A stretch of DNA of 64,000 bases from Nocardia rhizosphaerihabitans (GCF_014646295.1 NZ_BMNE01000001.1:992001-1056000), one strand, 5' to 3'; counted from the first letter of the stretch, positions 37,018-47,029 are shown. Translations and numbers: made by a program. Notes: a model not told the origin generated them from the sequence alone.

Positions 37018-38555
37018 GAGCACCCGGTCGAGCAGCCACTGTCCACCGGCTCGACGACCGGCGCGCCGATCCGCGGCAGCCCGAGGCCGACACCGATCGG
37101 CTCGGTCTTGGGCGTGACACCACGCTCGTGCGCGTCGCCTGCCCTGGTGCGCCGGTGCGACTTGACCACACCGTCGGCGATCAGGTGATGCGGCGCCGCC
37201 TCGGTGATGTCCACGGTGACGATGTCGCCGGGCCGGATCCCCGCGTCGGTGCCGGGCCGGAAGTGCACCAGCCTGCCGTCACGCGCGCGACCACTCATCC
37301 GGGCGGTGACCGCGTTCTTCTTGCCCGCACCCTCGGCGACGAGCAGTTCCACCTCGGTACCGATCAGCGCCTGATTGGCCTCCAGCGACACCTGCTCCTG
37401 CAGGGCGATCAGCCGGTCGTAGCGTTCCTGCACGACCGCCTTGGGCAGCTGGTCGGGCAATTCGGCGGCGGGCGTGCCAGGCCGCTTGGAGTACTGGAAG
37501 GTGTACGCGCTGGTGAACCGCGCCCGGCGCACGACGTCGAGGGTCTCCTGGAAGTCCTCTTCGGTCTCGCCGGGGAAGCCGACGATGATGTCGGTGGTGA
37601 TCGAGGCGTGCGGCATCGCGGCGCGCACCTTCTCGATGATGCCGAGGAAACGTTCCTTGCGGTAGGAACGGCGCATCGCCTTGAGCACCCGGTCGGAGCC
37701 GGACTGCAGCGGCATGTGCAGCTGCGGGCAGACGTTGGGGGTCTGCGCCATCGCCTCGATGACGTCGTCGGTGAACTCGGCCGGATGCGGCGAGGTGAAC
37801 CGCACCCGCTCGAGGCCCTCGATCTGCCCGGTCGCGCGCAGCAGCTGGGCGAAGGCGCCACGATCACGCGGCTGCTCCGGGTCGACGAAGTTCACGCCGT
37901 AGGAGTTGACGTTCTGGCCGAGCAGCGTCACCTCGAGCACGCCCTGATCGACCAGTGCCTGCACCTCGGCGAGCACGTCACCGGGGCGGCGGTCGACCTC
38001 TTTGCCGCGCAGCGCGGGCACGATGCAGAAGGTGCAGGTGTTGTTGCAGCCCACCGAGATCGACACCCAGCCTGCGTACGCCGATTCCCGCTTGGCGGGC
38101 AGCGTGGACGGGAAGGCCTCGAGCGATTCGAGGATCTCGACCTGGGCCTCTTCGTTGTGGCGGGCCCGCTCCAGCAGGACCGGCAGCGAGCCGATGTTGT
38201 GCGTGCCGAACACCACGTCGACCCACGGCGCCTTGCGCACGACCGTCTCGCGGTCCTTCTGCGCCAAACAGCCGCCGACGGCGATCTGCATGCCGGGACG
38301 GCCCTGCTTCACCGGCGCCAGATGGCCGAGGGTGCCGTAGAGCTTGTTGTCGGCGTTCTCGCGCACCGCGCAGGTGTTGAACACCACCAGGTCGGGGGTG
38401 TCGGTGGGCGCGGCCTTCACATAGCCCGCGTCTTCGAGCAGGCCGGACAAGCGTTCGGAGTCGTGTACGTTCATCTGGCAGCCGAAGGTGCGGACCTCGT
38501 AACTGCGCGCCTGCGTCGCCGCGCGCTCCGTCGCGTTCTGTCCGTTCGAATCCAC
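37014..38555 (-). CDS. miaB: tRNA-2-methylthio-N6-dimethylallyladenosine synthase MiaB
   Basis: A 513-residue radical-SAM methylthiotransferase. The N-terminal UPF0004 domain has [24 protein letters not shown] and GGCLAQ cysteines; the radical SAM cluster is CNNTCTFC; the C-terminal TRAM domain follows ([14 protein letters not shown]). It adds the methylthio group to i6A37 made by MiaA. Start is GTG at 38555; the longer open frame to 39491 is antisense to gluA. Its last codons overlap the Rv2732c-like gene. Confidence 0.96.
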   Translation of the reverse strand: MDSNGQNATERAATQARSYEVRTFGCQMNVHDSERLSGLLEDAGYVKAAPTDTPDLVVFNTCAVRENADNKLYGTLGHLAPVKQGRPGMQIAVGGCLAQKDRETVVRKAPWVDVVFGTHNIGSLPVLLERARHNEEAQVEILESLEAFPSTLPAKRESAYAGWVSISVGCNNTCTFCIVPALRGKEVDRRPGDVLAEVQALVDQGVLEVTLLGQNVNSYGVNFVDPEQPRDRGAFAQLLRATGQIEGLERVRFTSPHPAEFTDDVIEAMAQTPNVCPQLHMPLQSGSDRVLKAMRRSYRKERFLGIIEKVRAAMPHASITTDIIVGFPGETEEDFQETLDVVRRARFTSAYTFQYSKRPGTPAAELPDQLPKAVVQERYDRLIALQEQVSLEANQALIGTEVELLVAEGAGKKNAVTARMSGRARDGRLVHFRPGTDAGIRPGDIVTVDITEAAPHHLIADGVVKSHRRTRAGDAHERGVTPKTEPIGVGLGLPRIGAPVVEPVDSGCSTGCS

Positions 38556-38712
38556 CCGTCCAGGGTACGGGCCGCACCTGATGTGGTCTGCGTCGCGGTC
38601 GGGAGTCGCCCGCGGTACCGGCAGGTTACCGGCCGGTGTCGTTTCGGCGTGCCGCGACGGCGAGTCACGGAAACCCGGGCAAATCTCCGAAGAACGCCTA
38701 AGGTTTCTGACC

Positions 38713-39507
38713 ATGACCGACGACGCCGCACCCGCGACCGGGAAAGCCGACGCCGCCGCCACTGCTGGCGCGCCGCCGATGATCTCGATGCGCAACGTGG
38801 ACAAACACTTCGGTGAGCTCCACGTTCTGCGCCACATCAACCTGGAAGTCCCGCGCGGGCAGGTCGTGATCGTCCTCGGCCCCTCGGGTTCGGGGAAGTC
38901 CACCCTGTGCCGCACCATCAACCGCCTCGAACCGATCGACTCCGGCGACATCGCCATCGACGGTGTCGCCCTGCCCGCCGAAGGCAAGGCGCTGGCCGCG
39001 CTGCGCGCCGAGGTCGGCATGGTGTTCCAGTCGTTCAATCTGTTCGCGCACAAGACGATTCTCGAGAACGTGATGCTGGCGCCGCTGAAGGTGCGCGGCA
39101 TCAAGAAGGACGAGGCGCGCAAGCACGCCCTCGCCCTGCTCGACCGGGTGGGCATCGCCAACCAGGCCGAGAAGTACCCGGCGCAGCTCTCGGGCGGCCA
39201 GCAACAGCGCGTCGCCATCGCCAGGTCGCTGGCGATGGATCCGAAGGTGATGCTGTTCGACGAGCCCACCTCGGCGCTGGACCCGGAGATGGTCAACGAG
39301 GTGCTCGAGGTGATGGTCTCGCTCGCCAAGGAGGGCATGACGATGCTCGTCGTCACCCACGAGATGGGCTTCGCCCGCCGTGCCGGCGACCGGGTGCTGT
39401 TCATGGCCGACGGCGAGATCGTCGAGGACACCGCACCCGAGACCTTCTTCACCGCGCCCGCCTCGGACCGCGCCAAGGACTTCCTCGGCAAAATTCTCAG
39501 TCACTGA
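38713..39507 (+). CDS. gluA: Glutamate ABC importer ATPase GluA
   Basis: A 264-residue ABC ATPase of the polar amino acid class: Walker [11 protein letters not shown]-loop [12 protein letters not shown], signature [15 protein letters not shown], Walker [13 protein letters not shown]. The first 25 residues are an unconserved Ala/Thr tail. It is the first gene of gluABCD, the glutamate uptake operon located near recX in Corynebacterium too. The ATG at 38713 follows AAGG at a rather long distance. Confidence 0.93.
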   Translation: MTDDAAPATGKADAAATAGAPPMISMRNVDKHFGELHVLRHINLEVPRGQVVIVLGPSGSGKSTLCRTINRLEPIDSGDIAIDGVALPAEGKALAALRAEVGMVFQSFNLFAHKTILENVMLAPLKVRGIKKDEARKHALALLDRVGIANQAEKYPAQLSGGQQQRVAIARSLAMDPKVMLFDEPTSALDPEMVNEVLEVMVSLAKEGMTMLVVTHEMGFARRAGDRVLFMADGEIVEDTAPETFFTAPASDRAKDFLGKILSH

Positions 39508-39542
39508 GCCCACCCACCACATCACCAGGAGAAGGACACTCG

Positions 39543-40379
39543 ATGAGGATCAATCGTGCGATGCGGGTCGGAATCGGCGCCGCGGCACTGGCATTGGCTG
39601 CCACGCTCACCGCGGGCTGTGGCGGCGGTGACGAGGGGTCGGTGCTCGACCACGCCAAGGACGGCAAGCTGACCGTCGGCATCAAGTTCGACCAGCCGGG
39701 CCTCGGCCTGCGCAACACCGACGGCACCTACAGCGGTTTCGACGTCGAGGTGGCCAAGTACGTCGGCGACAAGCTGGGTGTGAAGCCGGAGAACATCACC
39801 TTCAAGGAAGCGCCGTCGGCGCAGCGGGAGACGCTGCTCGAGAACGGTCAGGTCGACCTCGTCGTCGCGACCTACTCGATCACCGACAAGCGCAAGGAGA
39901 AGGTCGATTTCGCCGGCCCGTACTACGTCGCCGGTCAGGATCTGCTGGTGCGCGCCGACAACACCGACATCACCGGCCCGGACTCGCTGGCGGGCAAGAA
40001 GGTGTGCTCGGTGAAGGGTTCCACCCCGGCCCAGAACATCAAGGACAAGTACCCGCAGGCGCAGCTGCAGACCTACGACACCTACTCGTTGTGCATCGAG
40101 GCGCTGCGTGGCGGCGCGATGGACGCGGTCACCACCGACAACGTCATCCTCGCCGGCTACGCCGCGCAGTCGCCGGGTTCCTACAAGCTGGTCAACAAGC
40201 CCTTCACCACCGAGAAGTACGGCATCGGTATCAAGAAGGGCGAGACCGAGGCCCGCACCAAGGTCAACGACGCGATCGAAGCGATGATCGCCGACGGTTC
40301 GTGGAAGGCCGCGCTGGAGAAGTCCTTCCCCGGCACCGGTTTCGAGATCCCGCAGCCGCCCACCGTCGACCGCTACTGA
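39543..40379 (+). CDS. gluB: Glutamate-binding lipoprotein GluB
   Basis: A 278-residue extracellular solute-binding protein. The lipobox LTAGC at residues 23-27 anchors it to the membrane after cleavage before Cys. The mature part has the periplasmic binding protein family 3 pattern: GIKFDQPGLG, YSGFDVEVAKYVG, VDLVVATYSITDKRKEKVDFAGPYY split over about residues 105-130. It delivers glutamate to Glu[11 protein letters not shown] lies 7 bp before the ATG. A hairpin follows before gluC. Confidence 0.95.
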   Translation: MRINRAMRVGIGAAALALAATLTAGCGGGDEGSVLDHAKDGKLTVGIKFDQPGLGLRNTDGTYSGFDVEVAKYVGDKLGVKPENITFKEAPSAQRETLLENGQVDLVVATYSITDKRKEKVDFAGPYYVAGQDLLVRADNTDITGPDSLAGKKVCSVKGSTPAQNIKDKYPQAQLQTYDTYSLCIEALRGGAMDAVTTDNVILAGYAAQSPGSYKLVNKPFTTEKYGIGIKKGETEARTKVNDAIEAMIADGSWKAALEKSFPGTGFEIPQPPTVDRY

Positions 40380-40391
40380 TCGCCTCCGCCG

Positions 40392-40420
40392 CGGGTGGCC
40401 CGGAAGCTCCGGGCCACCCG
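40392..40420 (+). terminator. Hairpin between gluB and gluC
   Basis: CGGGTGGCCCGG and CCGGGCCACCCG form a perfect 12-bp stem with a 5-base loop (AAGCT) between gluB and gluC. No T-run follows, so it may partly terminate or protect the gluAB mRNA so that the binding protein is made in excess. Confidence 0.65.
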
Positions 40421-40472
40421 TCACGGTTGATGTCCTGCTGGCCCTTACACACCGATCGGAGGACGCGCGTCC

Positions 40473-41144
40473 GTGTTCGACCTGATCTCGAGGTATGACT
40501 CCCAAATCCTCGACGCCTTCTGGGTGACCATCAAGCTGACGTTCTTCTCCGCGATCGGCGCGCTGATCCTGGGCACCCTCGTCGCCGCCATGCGCGTGTC
40601 TCCCATCCCGGTCGCGCGCTGGATCGGCTCCGTCTACGTCTCGATCTTCCGCAACACCCCGCTGACCCTGATCATCGTGTTCTGCTCGCTCGGCCTCTAC
40701 ACCACCCTGGGCTGGAAGCTGGCCGGTGATTCGCTGTCGGACAACAACTATCGCTGGGCGATCGTCGGCTTGAGCGTCTACACGGCGGCTTTCGTGTGCG
40801 AGTCGCTGCGCTCGGGAATCAACACGGTGCCGCTCGGCCAGTCCGAGGCGGGCCGTTCGCTCGGCTTCGGTTTCGCGCAGAACCTGCGCCTGGTGGTGCT
40901 GCCGCAGGCGTTTCGCGCGGTCATCGCCCCGCTGGGCAGTGTGCTGATCGCGTTGACGAAGAACTCGACGATCGCCTCGGTGATCGGCGTCGGCGAGGCC
41001 GCGTTCCTGATGAGCGAGATGAACGAGAACGAGGCAGCGCTGCTCGCGATCGGCGCGATCTTCGCCCTCGGCTTCGTCATTCTCACCCTGCCGACCGGCC
41101 TGTTCTTCGGCTGGCTGGCCAAGCGATACGAGGTAGCCCGATGA
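40473..41144 (+). CDS. gluC: Glutamate importer permease GluC
   Basis: A 223-residue permease of the HisMQ class with five hydrophobic helices and the EAA loop RSLGFGFAQNLRLVVLPQAFRAVIAP-type pattern (about residues 130-155). GTG start at 40473 follows GGAGGACG. It ends in an ATGA overlap with gluD. Confidence 0.94.
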   Translation: MFDLISRYDSQILDAFWVTIKLTFFSAIGALILGTLVAAMRVSPIPVARWIGSVYVSIFRNTPLTLIIVFCSLGLYTTLGWKLAGDSLSDNNYRWAIVGLSVYTAAFVCESLRSGINTVPLGQSEAGRSLGFGFAQNLRLVVLPQAFRAVIAPLGSVLIALTKNSTIASVIGVGEAAFLMSEMNENEAALLAIGAIFALGFVILTLPTGLFFGWLAKRYEVAR

Positions 41145-42034
41145 GCGCACCTTCGGTCCTGTTCGACGCGCCGGGCCCCCGCGCGCGCGTCCGGCATCAC
41201 CTCTACTCGGTGCTGGTCGTCCTCGCGCTGGCCGTTTTCGGCTGGCTGCTGTTCGACGCGTTCGCCGAGCAGGGCCAGTTCACCGCGGCCAAGTGGAAGC
41301 CGTTCCTGGAAGCGGGAGTCTGGGAGACCTACCTGCTGCCCGGTCTGCGGGGCACGTTGACCGCGGCGGCCATCTCGATCGTGTTCGCGCTGATCTTCGG
41401 CATGATCTTCGGCATCCTGCGGTTGTCGGATCACCGGTGGATCCGCTGGACCGCGGGCGCGATCGTCGAGCTGGCCAGGGCGATCCCGGTGCTGATCCTG
41501 ATGATCTTCCTGTTCGCCGTGTTCGGCGAGTACAAGATCTTCCGGTCCGACGACCTGGCGCTGGCCGCGGTGGTCATCGCGCTGGTCATCTACAACGCCT
41601 CGGTCATCGCCGAGATCGTGCGCGCGGGTATCCGGTCGCTGCCCAAGGGCCAGACCGAGGCCGCGGTGGCGCTGGGCCTGCGCAAGACCCAGCTGATGCG
41701 CCTGATCCTGCTGCCGCAGGCGATCACGGCGATGCTGCCCGCCCTGGTCTCGCAGATGGTGGTCGTGCTCAAGGACACCGCGCTGGGCTACCAGATCACC
41801 TATGTGGAGCTGGTGCGCGCCGGTCAGCAGGAGGGTGCGTCACAGCAGAACACGATCCCCGCGCTGATGGTCGTCGCGCTGATCATGATCTCGCTGAACC
41901 TGGCACTGACCTTCCTGGCGACGACGCTGGAGAAGCGACTGCGTTCCCGGCGCAAGAAGGGCGGCGGCACCGTCCTTGCCGCCGATTCGATCGTCACCGA
42001 CGCCGCTCCGGGCGTCGACATCACCAAGAATTAG
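41141..42034 (+). CDS. gluD: Glutamate importer permease GluD
   Basis: A 297-residue permease with an N-terminal membrane helix, a core of five helices and the EAA loop ALGLRKTQLMRLILLPQAITAMLPAL-type region (about residues 185-210). Its C-terminal tail of about 40 residues is basic and then variable. The ATG overlaps the gluC stop, so the two subunits are coupled. A strong terminator follows. Confidence 0.94.
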   Translation: MSAPSVLFDAPGPRARVRHHLYSVLVVLALAVFGWLLFDAFAEQGQFTAAKWKPFLEAGVWETYLLPGLRGTLTAAAISIVFALIFGMIFGILRLSDHRWIRWTAGAIVELARAIPVLILMIFLFAVFGEYKIFRSDDLALAAVVIALVIYNASVIAEIVRAGIRSLPKGQTEAAVALGLRKTQLMRLILLPQAITAMLPALVSQMVVVLKDTALGYQITYVELVRAGQQEGASQQNTIPALMVVALIMISLNLALTFLATTLEKRLRSRRKKGGGTVLAADSIVTDAAPGVDITKN

Positions 42035-42041
42035 TTCGGCG

Positions 42042-42085
42042 AACACCGCGGGGCCCGATACCGATCGGGCCCCGCGGTGTTTTCG
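42042..42085. terminator. Strong terminator after gluD
   Basis: An 18-bp perfect stem (AACACCGCGGGGCCCGAT with its complement) and a 4-base loop (ACCG), ending in TTTTCG, separate gluD (+) from the convergent hydroxyacyl-CoA dehydrogenase gene (-). Confidence 0.93.
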
Positions 42086-42112
42086 TCTGTCCGATCCGGC
42101 ATACGAGCGGGA

Positions 42113-42973
42113 CTACGCGGTGTAGCGGTAGAACCCCTCGCCCGTGGCGGCGCCGAGCTTGCCCTTGTCGATGTAGTTCTCCTTGAGCCAGGCCGCGAGC
42201 TTCTTGTCGGAGTCTCTGCCGTTGATCAGGATGTTGTACGGGGTGGTCAGGCCGATGATGTCGAGGATCTGGAAGGGGCCCATGGGGGCGCCGGTGGCGA
42301 TGCGCCAGGTCTCGTCCACGGCGGCGGGCTCGGCGTAGCCGCCTGCGGCGAGCTCGATTCCGGAGTTGAGGAACGGCACCAGCAGCGAGTTGAGGACGTA
42401 ACCGGCCTTCTCCTTGTGCAATTCGATCGGCACCATGCCGATGGCCTTCGCGAACTCGGCGACCGCGCGGAACACCGCCGGATCGGTCTGCTCGGTGCCC
42501 ATGACCTCGGCGGTGTTGAACTTCCAGACGTGGTTGGCGAAGTGCAGCGCCAGGAACCGGTCGGCGCGGCCGGTGTAGTCGACGATGTCGCTGGGCAGCA
42601 GCGTCGAGGAGTTCGTCGCGAACACGGTGCGTTCGGGCGCGAGGGCGCCGAGCTTGCCGTACAGGTCGCGCTTGATCTCGAGTACCTCCGGCACCGCCTC
42701 GATGATCAGGTCCGCCTCGGCGGCCGCGGCGGCCAGATCGGCGGTCAGCGTGATGCCCGCCGCGGTCGCCGCGGTGTTGCTCGCATCGGCACCGGCCACG
42801 TCCTGCTGGTACACCTTGGCGAGCTCGTCGAAGCGGGTGCGGGCGGCAGTGAGCGCCTTGTCGTCGATGTCGTAGGCGGTCACGTCGAACCCGTGGAATG
42901 CGGTCTGGAAAGCGATCTGGGATCCGAGCACCCCCGTACCCAAAACGGTTACCCTGCGGAATTCCATGGTCAT
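42113..42973 (-). CDS. 3-hydroxyacyl-CoA (3-hydroxybutyryl-CoA) dehydrogenase
   Basis: A 286-residue stand-alone dehydrogenase: NAD-binding GTGVLGSQIAFQ near residue 12, the EAVPEVLEIKRDLYGKL and ATNSSTLLPS motifs, catalytic ALHFANH (H), and a C-terminal domain with GPFQILDIIGL. The usual signature is FFNPxxxM; here HFANHVWKFN stands in place, as in the FadB-like 3-hydroxyacyl-CoA dehydrogenases of Lactobacillus and actinobacteria. It oxidises 3-hydroxyacyl-CoA in beta-oxidation or butyrate-type metabolism. GGAGGATG lies before the ATG; a second ATG is 6 bp downstream. Confidence 0.87.
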   Translation of the reverse strand: MTMEFRRVTVLGTGVLGSQIAFQTAFHGFDVTAYDIDDKALTAARTRFDELAKVYQQDVAGADASNTAATAAGITLTADLAAAAAEADLIIEAVPEVLEIKRDLYGKLGALAPERTVFATNSSTLLPSDIVDYTGRADRFLALHFANHVWKFNTAEVMGTEQTDPAVFRAVAEFAKAIGMVPIELHKEKAGYVLNSLLVPFLNSGIELAAGGYAEPAAVDETWRIATGAPMGPFQILDIIGLTTPYNILINGRDSDKKLAAWLKENYIDKGKLGAATGEGFYRYTA

Positions 42974-43117
42974 TCGTCATCCTCCCAGTCGGTTTCCGGT
43001 GTCACCACCGCCGTCCATCATGGCCCGGGAAGCTGAGCCCGCGATGTGAACGACCCACGCGTTTCGGACATCTCGGGCGAGAGGCCGGTAACAGTTCGGC
43101 AAACCACCGCGGGTGGA

Positions 43118-44098
43118 TCAGCCGGCGGTGACCAGACCCTCGGCGACCATCCAGTCGCGGGCGACGTCGGCCGGTTCGCGACCGCCGATGTCGACCTGAC
43201 GATTGAGCTCGGTGATCACCTCGTTGGTCAGGCGCGCGGAGATAGGCGCCATGATCGAGACGACCTCGGGGTGGGCGTCGGCGAACGGGCCGTGCATGAC
43301 GAGCGCGGCGTTGTACTTCGGGAAGAAGCCGCGGTCGTCGTCGAGCAGCACCAGATCCAGCGCGGGGATGCGGCCGTCGGTGGCGGCGACCGAGCCGAAC
43401 CGGCATTGCTCGGCGTCGGCGGTCGCCTGGTAGACCAGCGCGTCCTGGACGATCTGTTTGCGCACCGCGCCGACATCGATGCCGTACTTGCGGGCCATCC
43501 CCGGGTAGCCGTCCTGGCGGACATTGAACTCGGTGCCCACGCAGGTGGCGGCAGCGGCCGGGTCCTTCGCGATCAGGGCCGCGTAGTCCGACAGCGTGCG
43601 CACGCCGGTCTCCTCGGCGGTGCGCCTGCTCGCGACCAGGGCGTAGGTGTTGTTCATCGGCGCCATCGCGGCCCACACCATGTCGTGCTCGGCGCGATCG
43701 GCGTCGCGGACGAGCTCGAATTGACGCACCTCGTCCGGCTCGGGTGTCTCGTTACCCAGGTAGTTGATCCAGCCGGTGCCGGTGTAGTCGTAGGCGATGT
43801 CGACCTGTCCGTGCAGCTGGGCGTCACGCAGGCTGTTGGAACCCTGGATATTGGTCAGGTCGCGCACATTCGCGCCCGCCGCGGTGAGCGCGAACTCGAT
43901 GAGATAGCCGAGGATGTTGGCCTCGGTGAAGTCCTTGGAGCCCACGGTGACCGCGACCCCGTCGAGGGCGGGCACGGCCACGATGCTGCCCGGCCCCACC
44001 GGCAGCGGCACCGAACTGCCCGACTGCAGACCGCAACTCGCGAGCAGCAGCACACCGGCCACGGGCGCGAACCCGCGCAGCCATCGGGTGATCCTCAC
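43118..44098 (-). CDS. Glycine betaine/choline-type ABC importer substrate-binding lipoprotein
   Basis: A 326-residue lipoprotein of the OpuAC/ProX type. The lipobox is LLLASC at about residues 17-22. The mature part has VTVGSKDFTEANILGYL and DIAYDYTGTGWINYLG, typical of OpuCC/OsmF-like binding proteins, and a Trp/Tyr-rich pocket region. It is the last gene of a four-gene operon (permease, ATPase, permease, binding protein). Start GTG at 44098 overlaps the permease stop (GTGA). The exact ligand (glycine betaine, choline or carnitine) is not evident. Confidence 0.88.
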   Translation of the reverse strand: MRITRWLRGFAPVAGVLLLASCGLQSGSSVPLPVGPGSIVAVPALDGVAVTVGSKDFTEANILGYLIEFALTAAGANVRDLTNIQGSNSLRDAQLHGQVDIAYDYTGTGWINYLGNETPEPDEVRQFELVRDADRAEHDMVWAAMAPMNNTYALVASRRTAEETGVRTLSDYAALIAKDPAAAATCVGTEFNVRQDGYPGMARKYGIDVGAVRKQIVQDALVYQATADAEQCRFGSVAATDGRIPALDLVLLDDDRGFFPKYNAALVMHGPFADAHPEVVSIMAPISARLTNEVITELNRQVDIGGREPADVARDWMVAEGLVTAG

Positions 44099-44874
44099 CG
44101 CAACCCCCTCGGTCCGAGGAACTGTTCGGCCAGCGCGCCCAGCCAGTCGACGAACAAAGCCAGGGCGACCGCGAGCACCGCGCCCACCGTCAAGGTGACG
44201 GTGTCGCGCAGTTTGTAGCCGGTGTCGATGAGGATGCCGAGCCCGCCCGCGCTGACCAGGAACGACAGCGTCGCGGTGCCGACGGCCAGCACCAGCGAGG
44301 TGCGCAGGCCCGCCAGGATGTAGGGCACCGCGAGCGGAAACTCGATGCGCCGCAACACCTGTACCGCCGACATGCCCTGCCCGCGCCCGGCGTCGATGAG
44401 GGTCGGTTCCACTTCCTGGTAGCCGAGGATCGTGTTGCGCAGCACCGGCAGCAGCGAACAGAACGCGATGGGCGCGACACCCACCCAGAATCCGGTGGTG
44501 CGGGTGACCAGGTAGCACAGCACGATCAGGCCGATGGCGGGCGCCGACGCTCCGATATTGGCGATGCCGACGAAAATCGGGGCGAGGCGGCGGAATCGGG
44601 GCCGGGTGAGCAGGGTGCCCAGCGGCACGGCGACCGCGACCACGATCAACACCACCGCCGCGGTGATCAGGATGTGCTGCCAGGTGACCTCGGCGATATT
44701 GCCGACGTTGACGCTGGCCTGCTGGGTGAGCGTGAGGTCGCGCCGGAATGCCCACACCAGCACGCCGACGGAGAGGCACAGCACGATCACCGGTTGCACG
44801 AGCAGCCGCAGGAATTCGGCGCGCCGCTGCGCGGCGGGCGCGGCGACCACTGCGGGTCTGTCCAGAGTGGTCAT
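44095..44874 (-). CDS. Glycine betaine/choline-type ABC importer permease
   Basis: A 259-residue permease with five to six helices and an EAA-like loop EPTLIDAGRGQGMSAVQVLRRIEFPLAVPYI (about residues 150-180). Similar to OpuCB/OsmW. It overlaps the ATPase gene (ATGA at 44871) and the binding-protein gene (GTGA at 44095). Confidence 0.9.
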   Translation of the reverse strand: MTTLDRPAVVAAPAAQRRAEFLRLLVQPVIVLCLSVGVLVWAFRRDLTLTQQASVNVGNIAEVTWQHILITAAVVLIVVAVAVPLGTLLTRPRFRRLAPIFVGIANIGASAPAIGLIVLCYLVTRTTGFWVGVAPIAFCSLLPVLRNTILGYQEVEPTLIDAGRGQGMSAVQVLRRIEFPLAVPYILAGLRTSLVLAVGTATLSFLVSAGGLGILIDTGYKLRDTVTLTVGAVLAVALALFVDWLGALAEQFLGPRGLR

Positions 44875-46049
44875 GCCTGCACCGTCTCGGCAGCGCCGGC
44901 GGCGGCCAGGTGGCTGATCAGCGTGTCGACAGTGACCACTCCCACGAACGCGCCCGCGCCGTCGACGACGACCGCGGAGGCCGTGCGTTCGGTCAGCAGG
45001 ATCGCGAGCGCGTCCTGCAGGGTCGCTTCGTCGGGCAGCGTGGCCTGGATCGGCGCGCCGAGGTCGCGCAGCGAATCCGCGTGGGCGAGATCGCTCGCCG
45101 GGACCCGGCGCACCGGTCTGCGCTGGGTGTCGAGGACGATGCCCCAATCCTGTTTCGCGGTGTGCAGGCGGTCGGTCAGGTCGGCCGGTGCGGTGTCCTC
45201 GGCGACGGCGATGCCCTGGTCCAGGTCGAGGTCGGCGAGGACGGCGAGGCCGAGACGATCGATGGTGGCGGTGGCGCCGACGAAGCCGGCGACCGTCTCG
45301 TCGGCGGGGGCGGCCAGGATCGCCGCGGGGGTGTCGTACTGAAGGATGCGGGACCGATCGCCCAGCACCGCGATCCGGTCGCCCAGTTTCACGGCTTCGC
45401 CGAAGTCGTGGGTGACGAAGACGATGGTCTTGCCGAGTTCGCCCTGCAGGCGCAGCAATTCGTCTTGCAGCAGGGCGCGGGTGATCGGGTCGACGGCGCC
45501 GAACGGCTCGTCCATCAACAGGACCGGCGGGTCGGCCGCCAGCGCTCTGGCGACGCCGACGCGCTGCTGCTGACCGCCGGAGAGCTGGCGCGGGAAGCGG
45601 TTGCGGTACGTGGCGGGGTCGAGGCCGACGAGGGAGAGCATCTCGTCGACGCGGGCGCTGGTGCGGCGGCGGTCCCAGCCGAGCAGGCCCGGGACCGTGG
45701 CGATGTTCTTGGCCACGGTCAGGTGCGGGAACAGGCCAGCCTGCTGGATGGAATAGCCGATGCCGCGGCGCAATTCGTCGGCGTCGATGGCGGCGGCGTC
45801 GCGGCCGCCGATGGTGACGGTGCCCGAGGTGGGTTCGATCAGCCGGTTGATCATCCGCATGGTGGTGGTCTTGCCGCAGCCCGACGGCCCGACCAGGACC
45901 ACGATCTCCCCGGCCGGGATGGTCATGCTGACCTCCTCGACCGCCGGATCATGCTGGTCGGGATAGCGTTTGGTGACCCGGTCGAGCACGATCTCGACCC
46001 CGGACACCGCGGCGGCCGCGGTGTCGGTGCTGGTTGCGGTGTCAGTCAC
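44871..46049 (-). CDS. Glycine betaine/choline-type ABC importer ATPase with C-terminal CBS domains
   Basis: A 392-residue ABC ATPase: Walker A GPSGCGKTTTMRM, signature [15 protein letters not shown], Walker B LLMDEPFGAVDPITR. After residue 250 a pair of CBS-type repeats follows (DWGIVLDTQRRPVRRV and ASAVVVDGAGAFVGVVTVDTL), as in OpuA/OpuC ATPases, where the CBS part senses ionic strength or c-di-AMP. The start is GTG at 46049, 8 bp inside the upstream permease gene. Confidence 0.92.
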   Translation of the reverse strand: MTDTATSTDTAAAAVSGVEIVLDRVTKRYPDQHDPAVEEVSMTIPAGEIVVLVGPSGCGKTTTMRMINRLIEPTSGTVTIGGRDAAAIDADELRRGIGYSIQQAGLFPHLTVAKNIATVPGLLGWDRRRTSARVDEMLSLVGLDPATYRNRFPRQLSGGQQQRVGVARALAADPPVLLMDEPFGAVDPITRALLQDELLRLQGELGKTIVFVTHDFGEAVKLGDRIAVLGDRSRILQYDTPAAILAAPADETVAGFVGATATIDRLGLAVLADLDLDQGIAVAEDTAPADLTDRLHTAKQDWGIVLDTQRRPVRRVPASDLAHADSLRDLGAPIQATLPDEATLQDALAILLTERTASAVVVDGAGAFVGVVTVDTLISHLAAAGAAETVQA

Positions 46050-46683
46050 GAATTCCCCTCGAGATGGTGAGCCGGCCGAGCAGCATCAGGATGCCGTCGA
46101 GTGCGAGTGCGAGCACGACGATGAGGACGGTCCCGGTCAGCGCCTGGGGCACCGCGTTCGGGCTGCCGAGGCGCGAGAGCCCGGAGAAGATGAGATTGCC
46201 GAGGCCGGGACCCTTCGCATAGGCGGCCAGGGCCAGGATGCCCATGATCATCTGGGTGCTGACCCGCATCCCGGCCAGGATCGACGGCCATGCCAGCGGC
46301 AGTTCGATCGCGGTCAGCAGCCGCAGCCGGTTCATCCCGACCCCGCGCGCGGCATCGACCACCGCCGGATCCACCGCCGACAGCCCGAGCACGGTGTTGC
46401 GCAGGATAGGCAGCAGCGCGTACAGCACCAGCGCCACGATCGTCGGCCCGACCCCGAGCCCGAGGATCGGAATCAACAACCCGAGCAGCGCGAACGAGGG
46501 CACGGTGAGGATCGCCCCCGCCGTCGCGGTCGCGGCGGCGGAACCGAGCGGGCTCCGGTACACCAGCACCCCGACGACCACCGCCACGATCGTCGCCAGC
46601 GCCAGCGACTGCACCACTGCCGACACATGCAGATACGAATCGACCAGCAACTGCTCACGCCGGTTCACCACGAACGACCACAA
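46042..46683 (-). CDS. Glycine betaine/choline-type ABC importer permease (first gene of the operon)
   Basis: A permease of about 213 residues with five helices and the EAA loop DPAVVDAARGVGMNRLRLLTAIELPLAWPSI (about residues 110-140). The frame is open to an ATG at 46833, but the first 45 codons have no family character. The TTG at 46683, 15 bp after GGGAGG, gives the expected short N-terminus (LWSFVVNRREQLL). GTG codons at 46671 and 46668 are alternatives. It is the promoter-proximal gene. Confidence 0.85.
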   Translation of the reverse strand: MWSFVVNRREQLLVDSYLHVSAVVQSLALATIVAVVVGVLVYRSPLGSAAATATAGAILTVPSFALLGLLIPILGLGVGPTIVALVLYALLPILRNTVLGLSAVDPAVVDAARGVGMNRLRLLTAIELPLAWPSILAGMRVSTQMIMGILALAAYAKGPGLGNLIFSGLSRLGSPNAVPQALTGTVLIVVLALALDGILMLLGRLTISRGIRD

Positions 46684-47029
46684 CGCGTCCAGGGTCCACC
46701 TCCCCCTAGTTCGGCAGCCACACCAGGCCCTGTCCCCCGGGATGCCCACCCCGAGATCGGGTGAAACACCCCGTTCCCACACCCCGCCGCAGCTTGCGAC
46801 GCACGAATCCGCCTGCGCGAAACCACGTTTCACCGGCGACGAATCATCCTACGCGCCGCACATCTGCTGTGTGGCGGTTCGAGCCGTCCTCGCCGACGGC
46901 GCTACCTCACTCCGACGAGATCAGCGCGCCACGACCATTCCCGCGAGCGGATAGATCGGCCGCCGGTCGCCGAACCACCGGCGGCTCGTCCTCGAAGGAG
47001 ACGGACAGCACCATGGTTCGTCCCCCCGC
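46684..47029. other. Gene-free region between the osmolyte importer and recX
   Basis: About 345 bp with no supported gene. It should hold the promoter of the importer operon (reading left) and the end of the recA-recX transcript. The only structure seen is an 8-bp inverted repeat at 46960-46984 (CCGCCGGT / ACCGGCGG, 9-base loop), 46 bp after the recX stop, possibly a weak terminator. Confidence 0.5.

Noticed and set aside
38556..39491. N-terminal extension of the miaB frame
   Set aside because: It is antisense to gluA; the MiaB N-terminal domain starts just after the GTG at 38555.
46684..46833. Start of the osmolyte permease at the ATG 46833
   Set aside because: The first 45 codons have no hydrophobic or family character and lie before a GGGAGG Shine-Dalgarno that serves the later start.
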